A DNA stretch of 5,100 bases. It comes from JAAFIP01 sp043769005 (GTDB lineage: Bacteria > Pseudomonadota > Gammaproteobacteria > Burkholderiales > Burkholderiaceae_C). Shown here piece after piece: positions 1 to 4,869 of the stretch. The stretch covers positions 1 through 5,100 of the forward strand of contig JAYVJV010000273.1 in NCBI GenBank assembly GCA_043769005.1, read 5' to 3'. Within the stretch, counting starts at the first letter, position 1; every line of letters begins with the position of its first letter. The notes below the pieces were generated by a model. The model saw nothing but the letters and a program-made list of their open reading frames with translations, was not told where the DNA came from and searched no databases. Both the position numbers and the translations under genes were made by a program.

Positions 1-7
1 CAGCTCC
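1..7 (-). promoter_or_regulatory. Ribosome-binding site of the next spc gene (expected rplR)
   Basis: Read on the minus strand, the rplF stop codon runs straight into a Shine-Dalgarno sequence (TAAGGAGCTG). In the spc operon the gene after rplF is rplR (L18), so this is probably its ribosome-binding site. The rplR start codon lies outside the window, so that identity is inferred from conserved gene order only. Confidence 0.6.
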
Positions 8-541
8 TTATTTCTTCTTGGTTTCTTTGATCGTGATCTTCTCATCCGAATAACGGATGCCCTTGCCTTTGTAAGGCTCGGGAGGACGAACAGCACGGAT
101 CTCAGCGGCGATCTGGCCCACACGTTGGCGGTCAGCACCTTTGATGATGATTTCGGTTGGCAGCGGGGTCTCTACCTTGATGCCAGCGGGCATGTCAAAG
201 TTGACCGGGTGCGAATAACCGACGGTGAGGTTGAGTTTGTTGCCAGCGGCCTGGGCTTTGTAGCCCACGCCCACCAGATTCAACTTCTTCTCAAAGCCTT
301 TAGTCACGCCGACCACCATGTTGTTGACCAACTGGCGCAGGGTGCCACTCATGGCATTGGCTTCGCGTGATTCGTTAGCAGGGGCAAAATTGATTTTGCC
401 TGCGTCGCTTTTGACAGTGACGAGTGCGTTGGTCTGGATCGCCAGCGTACCGCCAGAACCTTTCACACTGATCTGGTCGGCTTTGATGGACACGTCCACG
501 CCAGCAGGCACGGTAACGGGCATTTTTCCAATACGGGACAT
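8..541 (-). CDS. rplF: 50S ribosomal protein L6
   Basis: Large-subunit protein L6, which binds 23S rRNA near the sarcin-ricin loop and factor-binding region. The product is 177 residues, the usual bacterial length, starting MSRIGKMPV. The C-terminal L6 signature PEPYKGKG is at about residues 154-161, and the lysine-rich end (ETKKK) is typical. The two-domain L6 fold is known of the family, not read from sequence. The frame stays open 13 codons upstream, but ATG at 539-541 is chosen because it matches the family N-terminus and has AGGAG at 551-555, nine bases upstream. It follows rpsH by 23 bases in the spc operon, and its TAA stop is part of the next gene's ribosome-binding site. Confidence 0.97.
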   Translation of the reverse strand: MSRIGKMPVTVPAGVDVSIKADQISVKGSGGTLAIQTNALVTVKSDAGKINFAPANESREANAMSGTLRQLVNNMVVGVTKGFEKKLNLVGVGYKAQAAGNKLNLTVGYSHPVNFDMPAGIKVETPLPTEIIIKGADRQRVGQIAAEIRAVRPPEPYKGKGIRYSDEKITIKETKKK

Positions 542-564
542 TTTATTTTTCTCCTGTATGGTGT

Positions 565-960
565 TTAAGCAACGTAGCACAACACTTCGCCGCCCACGCC
601 ATCGGCGCGCGCTTTGCGATCAGTCATGACACCGCGAGGGGTGGTAACGATTGCTACACCCAAGCCGTTTTTGACTTGAGGGATGGCACCCGAGCCTTTG
701 TACACGCGCAGGCCAGGGCGGCTAACGCGCTCAATGCGCTCAATCACTGGGCGACCTGCGTAGTACTTCAATGCAATCACCAGCTCAGACTTGCCAGCGT
801 CTTGCACGACTTTGAAGCCGTCTACATAGCCTTCGTCTTTTAATACCTGCGCAATCGCCACCTTCACTTTGGAAGAGGGCACCGACACAGACTCTTTAGC
901 AACCATTTGCGCGTTACGGATACGCGTCAACAGGTCGGCGATAGGATCACTCATGCTCAT
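565..960 (-). CDS. rpsH: 30S ribosomal protein S8
   Basis: Small-subunit protein S8, a primary binder of the central domain of 16S rRNA. In E. coli it is also the translational repressor of the spc operon, acting on the mRNA near the rplE start. The product is 131 residues and begins MSMSDPIADLLTRIRNAQ. It ends with the family's conserved C-terminal block, MTDRKAR at about residues 112-118 and GGEVLCYVA at 123-131. AAGGAA at 968-973 is the ribosome-binding site, seven bases before the ATG. It lies 16 bases after rpsN and 23 before rplF. Whether S8 autoregulates this operon here is unknown: I could not identify an S8-type mRNA site at the rplX-rplE junction by eye. Confidence 0.97.
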   Translation of the reverse strand: MSMSDPIADLLTRIRNAQMVAKESVSVPSSKVKVAIAQVLKDEGYVDGFKVVQDAGKSELVIALKYYAGRPVIERIERVSRPGLRVYKGSGAIPQVKNGLGVAIVTTPRGVMTDRKARADGVGGEVLCYVA

Positions 961-976
961 TTGATTTTTCCTTCGC

Positions 977-1282
977 TTACCAGCTGGCCTTGGTCATTCC
1001 CGGGATTTCGCCCGCGAACGCCATCTCGCGCACTTTCATGCGTCCGAGACCAAATTGACGGTAGGTGCCGCGCGGACGACCCGTGATCGAGCAGCGGTTA
1101 CGCTGGCGAGTCGGGTTGGCATTGCGCGGCTGCTTTTGCAGCTCCAGACGGGCGGCCATACGCTCGTCGTCCGACTTCTTGGCATCGTTGATGACGGCCT
1201 TGAGAGCGGCGAATTTGGGTGCGTACTTGGCGACGAGTTTGTCGCGCTTGAGTTCGCGTTGAATGAGTGCCATTTTAGCCAC
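977..1282 (-). CDS. rpsN: 30S ribosomal protein S14 (zinc-free form, GTG start)
   Basis: Small-subunit protein S14, which sits in the 30S head near S3 and S10. The product is 101 residues, the long form that lacks the two CxxC zinc-binding pairs; the only cysteine is in RCSITGRPRG. The S14 signature runs from RNANPTRQRNR at about residue 53 to the terminal PGMTKASW. The start codon is GTG at 1280-1282, not the ATG three codons in at 1271-1273. The GTG gives the family length and N-terminus (MAKMAL), and AGGTGA at 1286-1291 is three bases away. The downstream ATG would be 12 bases from that site. The gap to rplE is eight bases, and its ribosome-binding site overlaps the rplE stop codon, which suggests translational coupling. 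Confidence 0.96.
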   Translation of the reverse strand: MAKMALIQRELKRDKLVAKYAPKFAALKAVINDAKKSDDERMAARLELQKQPRNANPTRQRNRCSITGRPRGTYRQFGLGRMKVREMAFAGEIPGMTKASW

Positions 1283-1293
1283 GGTTCACCTCA
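1283..1293 (-). promoter_or_regulatory. rpsN ribosome-binding site overlapping the rplE stop
   Basis: On the minus strand the sequence reads TGAGGTGAACC followed by GTG. The rplE stop TGA (1291-1293) begins the purine-rich GAGGTGA stretch that serves as the rpsN Shine-Dalgarno. Its spacing favours the GTG start at 1280-1282 over the ATG at 1271-1273. Confidence 0.75.
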
Positions 1294-1830
1294 GTTCTTG
1301 AACGGGAAGCGGAAACCAGCGAGCAGTGCCTTGCACTCAGCGTCGGTTTTAGCGGTGGTGGTGATACTGATGTTCAGGCCGCGCAAAGCGTCAACTTTGT
1401 CGTACTCAATCTCAGGGAAGATGATCTGTTCTTTGACACCGATGTTGTAGTTGCCACGGCCATCGAATGCGCGGCCCGAGATACCCCGGAAGTCACGCAC
1501 GCGGGGCAATGCCACGGTGACGAAACGATCTAAAAACTCATACATGTGCTCACCACGCAGGGTGACCATGCAACCAATGGGCAGACCTTCGCGGATTTTG
1601 AAACCGGCGATGGGCTTTTTAGCCTTGGTGACTACGGGCTTTTGGCCCGCAATTTTGGTCATGTCGCTGACTGCGTTGTCCATGACTTTTTTGTCCGCAA
1701 CCGCTTCGCTCACACCCATGTTCAGGGTGATTTTGCTCAAGCGCGGCACCTGCATGGGCGAGGTGTAGCCAAACTGCTTCATCAGTTCGGGCGTGATTTT
1801 TTCGGTATAGATTTGCTTCAGACGTGCCAT
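1291..1830 (-). CDS. rplE: 50S ribosomal protein L5
   Basis: Large-subunit protein L5, which binds 5S rRNA with L18 (and L25 where present) in the central protuberance and contacts the 30S head. The product is 179 residues, the family length, starting MARLKQIYTEKITPEL. Family blocks are present: NMGVSEAVADKK at about residues 37-48, KPIAGFKIREGLPIG near 70-85, and KEQIIFPEIEYDK near 133-145. The C-terminus is GFRFPFKN. The frame is open 51 codons further upstream through rplX in another phase, but ATG at 1828-1830 fits the family start. Only one base separates it from the rplX stop (TAA-C-ATG), so coupling by re-initiation is likely. A weak TAAGG at 1840-1844, inside the end of rplX, is nine bases upstream. 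Confidence 0.97.
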   Translation of the reverse strand: MARLKQIYTEKITPELMKQFGYTSPMQVPRLSKITLNMGVSEAVADKKVMDNAVSDMTKIAGQKPVVTKAKKPIAGFKIREGLPIGCMVTLRGEHMYEFLDRFVTVALPRVRDFRGISGRAFDGRGNYNIGVKEQIIFPEIEYDKVDALRGLNISITTTAKTDAECKALLAGFRFPFKN

Positions 1831-1831
1831 G

Positions 1832-2152
1832 TTATGCAGCCTTAATCTCTGCGCCGCTGGACTTGTACACACGAATGCGTTTGCCATCGGCTTGTAATTT
1901 GGTACCCACGCGATCCGCCTTGCCCGTAGCGCTATTGAAAATAGCGATGTTGGACTGGTGGATGGGCATAGTCTTTTCGACAATACCGCCAGTGGTGTTT
2001 TTCAGCGGGTTTGGCTTGGTGTGTTTTTTCACCAGGTTAATGCCGTCGACCACCACATGGCTGTCGTCTTTGCGCAGCGACACAGTGCCGCGCTTGCCTT
2101 TGTCACGACCGGCGATCACGATCACCTGGTCGCCTGAGCGAATTTTGTTCAT
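1832..2152 (-). CDS. rplX: 50S ribosomal protein L24
   Basis: Large-subunit protein L24, an early assembly-initiator protein that binds the 5' part of 23S rRNA. The product is 106 residues. An N-terminal KOW motif covers about residues 3-30 (KIRSGDQVIVIAGRDKGK), followed by the typical L24 blocks GINLVKKHTKP (about 38-48) and GGIVEKTMPIH (about 55-65). ATG at 2150-2152 is preceded by AAGGA at 2163-2167, which overlaps the TAA stop of rplN (TAAGGA on the minus strand), a compact coupling arrangement. The gap to rplN is 13 bases and to rplE one base. Confidence 0.97.
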   Translation of the reverse strand: MNKIRSGDQVIVIAGRDKGKRGTVSLRKDDSHVVVDGINLVKKHTKPNPLKNTTGGIVEKTMPIHQSNIAIFNSATGKADRVGTKLQADGKRIRVYKSSGAEIKAA

Positions 2153-2165
2153 GGCGTGGGATTCC

Positions 2166-2534
2166 TTACAGAACTTCAGGAGCCAGGGACACGATCTTCA
2201 TGAACTTCTCGTTACGCAACTCGCGCGTAACGGGCCCGAAGATGCGGGTGCCGATAGGCTCCAGCTTGGCGTTGAGCAGCACAGCGGCATTGCCGTCGAA
2301 CTTGACGAGCGAGCCATCGCTACGGCGAATGCCCTTGGCGGTGCGCACCACCACGGCGCTGTAGACCTCGCCTTTTTTGACGCGGGCACGGGGTGCAGCT
2401 TCTTTGATGCTGACCTTAATTACATCGCCCACGGATGCATAGCGGCGCTTGGAGCCACCTAGCACCTTGATACACAGCACGGATTTAGCGCCCGTGTTGT
2501 CGGCGACATCGAGTCGAGATTCAGTTTGGATCAT
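2166..2534 (-). CDS. rplN: 50S ribosomal protein L14, first gene of the spc operon
   Basis: Large-subunit protein L14, located near L19 at the subunit interface, where it forms inter-subunit bridges. The product is 122 residues, the canonical length, starting MIQTESRLDVADNTGAK. The L14 signature GSKRRYASVGDVIKVSIKEA spans about residues 27-46. The C-terminus EKFMKIVSLAPEVL is typical. ATG at 2532-2534 has GGGAAG at 2543-2548, eight bases upstream. This is the first gene of the block. Upstream there is no rpsQ or other S10-operon gene but a promoter, a structured leader and a divergent patatin gene, so rplN appears to head its own transcript. Confidence 0.97.
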   Translation of the reverse strand: MIQTESRLDVADNTGAKSVLCIKVLGGSKRRYASVGDVIKVSIKEAAPRARVKKGEVYSAVVVRTAKGIRRSDGSLVKFDGNAAVLLNAKLEPIGTRIFGPVTRELRNEKFMKIVSLAPEVL

Positions 2535-2703
2535 TGTCTAGTCTTCCCAACTTGTCCCTGGTTGCGCCTGAAACATTCAAGCGCCTACAGAGCCAGTTTT
2601 GGGCCCGTCGCCAGCAGCCTGCAACTATCGTTACGGGCCACCCACGTTTGGGCGGATATGCATGCTTTAGAACAGCCCATGGGCCGTGTCGTTTCACGCG
2701 AAG
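2535..2703 (-). promoter_or_regulatory. Structured 5' leader of the spc operon mRNA
   Basis: If transcription starts near 2703, the rplN leader is about 168 nt and contains four predicted hairpins. In 5' to 3' order on the minus strand they are: ACGGCC/GGCTGT around a CATG loop (2672-2687); CCGCCCA/TGGGTGG around AACG (2638-2655, one G-U pair); GGCCCGT/ACGGGCC with a 24-base loop (2602-2639), overlapping the previous stem by two bases; and GCGCTTGAA/TTCAGGCGC around TGT (2564-2584, nine pairs including one G-U). A short CTGG/CCAG helix (2558-2561 with 2593-2596) can close the last one. None is followed by a T tract, so these are not ordinary terminators. A ribosomal-protein or other control site is possible, but I cannot assign it to a known leader family. 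Confidence 0.5.
2564..2584 (-). other. Nine-pair hairpin in the rplN leader
   Basis: On the minus strand GCGCTTGAA and TTCAGGCGC form a stem around a TGT loop, with eight Watson-Crick pairs and one G-U pair. It ends 29 bases before the rplN ATG and 15 bases before the GGGAAG ribosome-binding site. It is the strongest single helix in the intergenic region. No T run follows, so it does not look like a terminator. Its function is unknown. Confidence 0.55.
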
Positions 2704-2709
2704 CCTTTG

Positions 2710-2739
2710 ATTATGCCATAGTTTTGGCTTGCGCGTCAA
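2710..2739 (-). promoter_or_regulatory. Sigma70-type promoter for the spc operon
   Basis: Read on the minus strand: -35 TTGACG (2734-2739, five of six consensus bases), an 18-base spacer, and -10 CATAAT (2710-2715, five of six), with TGG directly before the -10 (an extended -10 element). AT-rich sequence (ATTAAGAAT) lies just upstream of the -35 and could act as an UP element. Predicted transcription start is near 2702-2704, about 170 bases before rplN. E. coli has the spc promoter at the same relative place, just upstream of rplN. This is the best promoter I can find in the intergenic region. Confidence 0.7.
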
Positions 2740-2860
2740 ATTCTTAATGCGATTTACCCCTGCCGATCATTTAATGGCCTTTTTCAAGTGTCTTTGGGCA
2801 TGGCTTAAATGCTTTTGAGGATTAATATAGGGTTTTTACTTAGTAAACACATCTCACCTT
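2740..2860. other. Intergenic region upstream of the patatin gene
   Basis: This is the second half of the 326-base gene-free region between rplN and the divergent patatin gene. It is AT-richer than its surroundings and must hold any patatin promoter. I found no convincing one: TTCAAG (2783-2788) with TTAAAT (2805-2810) is a weak match with a 16-base spacer, and TTAATATAG near 2822-2830 has no matching -35. The only clear structure is the palindrome at 2835-2847. Short open frames on both strands across 2521-2747 have no family resemblance. Confidence 0.5.
2835..2847. promoter_or_regulatory. Palindrome TTTACTTAGTAAA upstream of the patatin gene
   Basis: A perfect inverted repeat, TTTACT and AGTAAA around one central base, lies 13 bases before the patatin ATG. 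Its position suits an operator for a dimeric repressor, but AT-rich palindromes of this size also occur by chance. No regulator gene is adjacent. Confidence 0.3.
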
Positions 2861-3910
2861 ATGGCGAAAACCACCAAAACCATCAGCTTGGCCCTGCAAG
2901 GCGGCGGCTCGCACGGGGCTTTTACCTGGGGGGTACTGGACGCGCTGCTGGAAGATGGCAGGCTACACATCGACGGCATCAGTGGCTGCAGCGCAGGGGC
3001 CATGAATGCCATGGCACTGGCGCAGGGTTTTGTCTCTACCCAAGGCACTGCGACAGACACGCGCGAGGCCGCGCGCGCTGCACTGGCCAAGTTCTGGGGC
3101 GAGGTGGTGCAACTGGGTGCCGCCAGCGCAGTTCAGCGCAGCATGCTGGATATGTGGCTGGGCGGCTGGCGCATGGCCAGTGACGCTCTGCCCCAAAGCA
3201 CGCTATCGCCCTACCAGACCAACCCGCTGGACATTAACCCGCTGCGCCAAATGGTCGAGCGGCAGTTTGACTTTGAGCGCATTGGCAAGCTAGCCGAGCC
3301 GCGTGTATTTGTCTCTGCCACCCATGTCCTGACGGGCAAAGCCGAGATTTTCAGTGGTCGGCGGCTGACCAGCGCCGCGCTGATGGCCTCGGCCTGCCTG
3401 CCCACCCTATTTCACGCGGTAGAGGTGGATGGCGAGCATTATTGGGACGGTGGGTATTCCAGCAATCCGGCCATACACCCGCTGATTTACCGTTGCCACG
3501 CTAGTGACGTAATCTTGGTGCAAATCAACCCGGTAGAGCGCAACAGCCTACCCAATAGCGGGGCCGAGATCCTGGATCGCGTCAATGAACTGACCTTTAA
3601 CGCCAGCCTGCTGGCGCAGATGCGCGCTATCGACTTTGTCAATCGCATGCTCGATCGCGGCATTCTGGACACCAAGCGCTACCGCCCCGTGCTGCTGCAC
3701 CGCATTGACGGTGGCGAGGCACTGGAGGCCTATCCGGCTTCCAGCAAAACTTCAGCAGACGGCCTGCTCATTGGCAAACTGCATGACCTGGGCCGTTTGT
3801 GTGCCCAACGCTGGTTGAAAAAGCATCTTGACGATGTGGGCAAGAAAACCACGGTTGACATTGCCCGCGACTACCTGGATGACATGCGGATGGGCAGTTT
3901 GGGCGACTAA
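2861..3910 (+). CDS. Patatin-like phospholipase family protein
   Basis: Predicted serine acyl hydrolase of the patatin family (phospholipase A/lipid acyl hydrolase type), 349 residues. The patatin domain covers about residues 8-215. It has the glycine-rich oxyanion loop GGGSHGAF (14-21), the nucleophile elbow GCSAG with Ser44 inside GISGCSAGAMNA, and the Asp of the catalytic dyad in WDGGYSSNP (Asp196). About 135 C-terminal residues are mostly helical-looking and I cannot assign them to a named domain. There is no signal peptide or membrane segment, so it is probably cytosolic or peripherally membrane-bound. The natural substrate is not readable from sequence. ATG at 2861 leads directly into the family N-terminus, but no good Shine-Dalgarno is present (CATCTCACCTT precedes it). 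It is divergent from the spc operon, convergent with ung, and probably monocistronic. Confidence 0.88.
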   Translation: MAKTTKTISLALQGGGSHGAFTWGVLDALLEDGRLHIDGISGCSAGAMNAMALAQGFVSTQGTATDTREAARAALAKFWGEVVQLGAASAVQRSMLDMWLGGWRMASDALPQSTLSPYQTNPLDINPLRQMVERQFDFERIGKLAEPRVFVSATHVLTGKAEIFSGRRLTSAALMASACLPTLFHAVEVDGEHYWDGGYSSNPAIHPLIYRCHASDVILVQINPVERNSLPNSGAEILDRVNELTFNASLLAQMRAIDFVNRMLDRGILDTKRYRPVLLHRIDGGEALEAYPASSKTSADGLLIGKLHDLGRLCAQRWLKKHLDDVGKKTTVDIARDYLDDMRMGSLGD

Positions 3911-3918
3911 ATTATTGG

Positions 3919-3973
3919 CAATTTAGCCCTCTAGCCCAATTAAACAAAGCGCAAACAGCTATTAAATAAATAG
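3919..3973 (+). repeat. Dispersed AT-rich repeat, copy 1 (3' side of ung)
   Basis: Direct repeat of the element at 4754-4807. Over 3928-3973 the two copies align without gaps with 37 of 46 bases identical, and the best part is GCGCAA(A/G)CAGCTATT (3949-3963). The left ten bases (3919-3928) also match, 8 of 10, after a one-base gap. This copy fills most of the gap between the patatin gene and ung and contains the ung TAA stop (3962-3964). I recall similar motifs as common intergenic repeats in Comamonadaceae, but that is memory and was not checked here. Confidence 0.65.
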
Positions 3974-3983
3974 CGTTTTTGCG
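3950..3983 (+). terminator. Hairpin and T run downstream of the patatin gene
   Basis: GCTATT and AATAGC (3958-3963 and 3969-3974) form a six-pair stem around AAATA. Beyond small bulges the arms extend as CAAAC/GTTT and CGC/GCG out to 3950 and 3983. A run of five T follows the inner stem at 3976-3980, giving a terminator-like shape for the plus-strand patatin transcript 40-70 bases after its stop. The inner stem is AT-rich and therefore weak. On the minus strand it overlaps the last codons and stop of ung, with TTTGTTTAATTGG after it, so it might work in both directions. Confidence 0.45.
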
Positions 3984-4756
3984 GCTTGAACTGTCGTCAT
4001 GGCAGCGCTGTGCACAGCGTCGTGGGCCGCTGCTGCCTGCACCAGCCATCGACGCGCTGCACCTAAATGCCCACAGCCAACAAACGGCGCGGGCGGACGT
4101 AGCGCAGACAGCGGCGAGGGGTGGTTGGCCAGCAGCACGGCGTGGCGGGCATCCCGGTTATGCGCAGCAATCAGCCCCTGCTTGGCCTGCGCGTGGCCGC
4201 CCCAGAGCATGAATACAACGGGGCTGGCTTTTTGCGCACATGCTTCAATAATAGCGTCCGTAAACACTTCCCAACCACGCTTGGCATGGCTGGCGGGCTG
4301 GCCGTCTTCGACCGTGAGCGTAGTGTTCAGCAGCAGTACGCCCTGCGCCGCCCAGCCTTGCAAGGAGCCGTGGCTTGGAATGGGCAGCCCCAGGTCGCGC
4401 TGGCGCTCTTTGAAAATATTGCGCAGGCTGGGCGGCAACTTCACACCGTGTGCTACTGAAAACGCCAAGCCCTCGGCCTGCCCGGGACCGTGGTAGGGGT
4501 CTTGGCCGAGAATCACCACGCGCACATCACACAGCGCCGTCAGCTCCAGGGCGCGCAGGGGCTGGGGTGGGTAGACCACGGCTCCAGCGGCCAAGCGCTG
4601 CGCGACAAACTGGCCCAACTGCTGCCCCGCTGCACTGGCGCAAAATGCCTCCAGCAACGCTTGCCAGTCGCCCGCCACGCGCCAGGTCTGCGGCTGCCAG
4701 GCGAGCAGGCGCTGCGCGCCGCTGGGAGGCTTTGCATCGAACAAATTGAGGGTCAA
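3962..4756 (-). CDS. ung: Uracil-DNA glycosylase, family 1 (TTG start)
   Basis: Removes uracil from DNA by cleaving the N-glycosidic bond, the first step of base excision repair; cytosolic. The product is 264 residues (E. coli Ung is 229). The water-activating motif GQDPYHGPGQAEGLAFS is at residues 84-100, with catalytic Asp86 and uracil-stacking Phe99. LLLNTTLTV (141-149) carries the uracil-recognition Asn144. The minor-groove loop HPSPLSA (212-218) carries His212 and the intercalating Leu216. All key residues are present. The start is TTG at 4754-4756: an in-frame TAG lies 12 codons upstream, no ATG or GTG occurs between it and the conserved region, and GAGG (4762-4765) is five bases from the TTG. 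About 20 tail residues after the core look non-conserved, and the last codons lie in a repeat. It follows trpC by 113 bases in the same direction. Confidence 0.95.
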   Translation of the reverse strand: MTLNLFDAKPPSGAQRLLAWQPQTWRVAGDWQALLEAFCASAAGQQLGQFVAQRLAAGAVVYPPQPLRALELTALCDVRVVILGQDPYHGPGQAEGLAFSVAHGVKLPPSLRNIFKERQRDLGLPIPSHGSLQGWAAQGVLLLNTTLTVEDGQPASHAKRGWEVFTDAIIEACAQKASPVVFMLWGGHAQAKQGLIAAHNRDARHAVLLANHPSPLSALRPPAPFVGCGHLGAARRWLVQAAAAHDAVHSAAMTTVQAAKTLFI

Positions 4757-4765
4757 ATCAGCCTC
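4754..4765 (-). promoter_or_regulatory. ung ribosome-binding site and TTG start
   Basis: The minus strand reads GAGG, five bases (CTGAT), then TTG. This site decides the start: no ATG or GTG lies in frame between the upstream TAG and the conserved Ung sequence. A second TTG, four codons downstream, is a less well-spaced alternative. Confidence 0.6.
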
Positions 4766-4807
4766 TATGCCAATAAAATAATGCGCAAGCAGCTATTGAA
4801 TTTATAG
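4754..4807 (+). repeat. Dispersed AT-rich repeat, copy 2 (5' side of ung)
   Basis: Second copy of the element at 3919-3973, in the same orientation and 834 bases away. The ungapped match covers 4762-4807, 37 of 46 bases identical to 3928-3973. Read on the minus strand, this copy contains the GAGG ribosome-binding site and the TTG start of ung. The hairpin arms seen in copy 1 are degraded here (CTATT...TTATAG), so this copy is a poor terminator candidate, which would suit a trpC-ung read-through transcript. Confidence 0.65.
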
Positions 4808-4869
4808 TACATGGCCACCGACCCACATATTCCAGCGCTTCGCAGGCATACGCAGCATGGGGCAAACCG
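4808..4869. other. trpC-ung spacer
   Basis: The part of the 113-base trpC-ung gap not covered by the repeat. I see no trpC terminator with a stem and T run. TACTATAAATT at about 4799-4809 on the minus strand resembles a -10 region, but no reasonable -35 lies 16-18 bases upstream. Co-transcription of ung with trpC is therefore the simplest reading. An 18-codon open frame on the minus strand begins at 4860, but it has no ribosome-binding site or known relatives. Confidence 0.4.

Noticed and set aside
1800..1860. Possible S8-binding operator at the rplX-rplE junction, as in E. coli
   Set aside because: I could not find a convincing match to the S8 recognition helix by eye. It needs a structure-aware search before being annotated.
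1824..2462. 212-codon plus-strand open frame opposite rplX and rplN
   Set aside because: It is antisense to two certain ribosomal genes, and its composition is what a shadow frame of GC-rich coding sequence gives.
2602..2639. Leader stem GGCCCGT/ACGGGCC as a rho-independent terminator or attenuator
   Set aside because: No T run follows on the minus strand (CAAAACTGG follows), so it lacks the terminator signature.
2521..2739. 72-codon minus-strand open frame across the rplN leader
   Set aside because: It would start at TTG inside the -35 element, upstream of the predicted transcription start. It overlaps the start of rplN and has no family resemblance or ribosome-binding site.
2526..2747. 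73-codon plus-strand open frame opposite the spc promoter and leader
   Set aside because: No ribosome-binding site, no recognisable protein features, and it runs antisense to the promoter and the hairpins. Most likely a chance open frame.
3999..4496. 165-codon plus-strand open frame opposite ung
   Set aside because: It is antisense to a complete ung gene with all catalytic residues. It has low-complexity Ala/Ser/Pro/Trp composition and no supporting signals.
3919..4807. ung as a transposon or integron cassette between direct repeats
   Set aside because: No transposase, integrase, terminal inverted repeats or target duplication is visible, and the copies are only about 80 percent identical. 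Independent copies of a dispersed repeat fit better than a recent mobile unit.
4804..4860. 18-codon minus-strand open frame in the trpC-ung spacer (starts MLRMPAKRWN)
   Set aside because: No Shine-Dalgarno and too short to judge. It could be part of a longer intergenic repeat, but no second copy is in the window.
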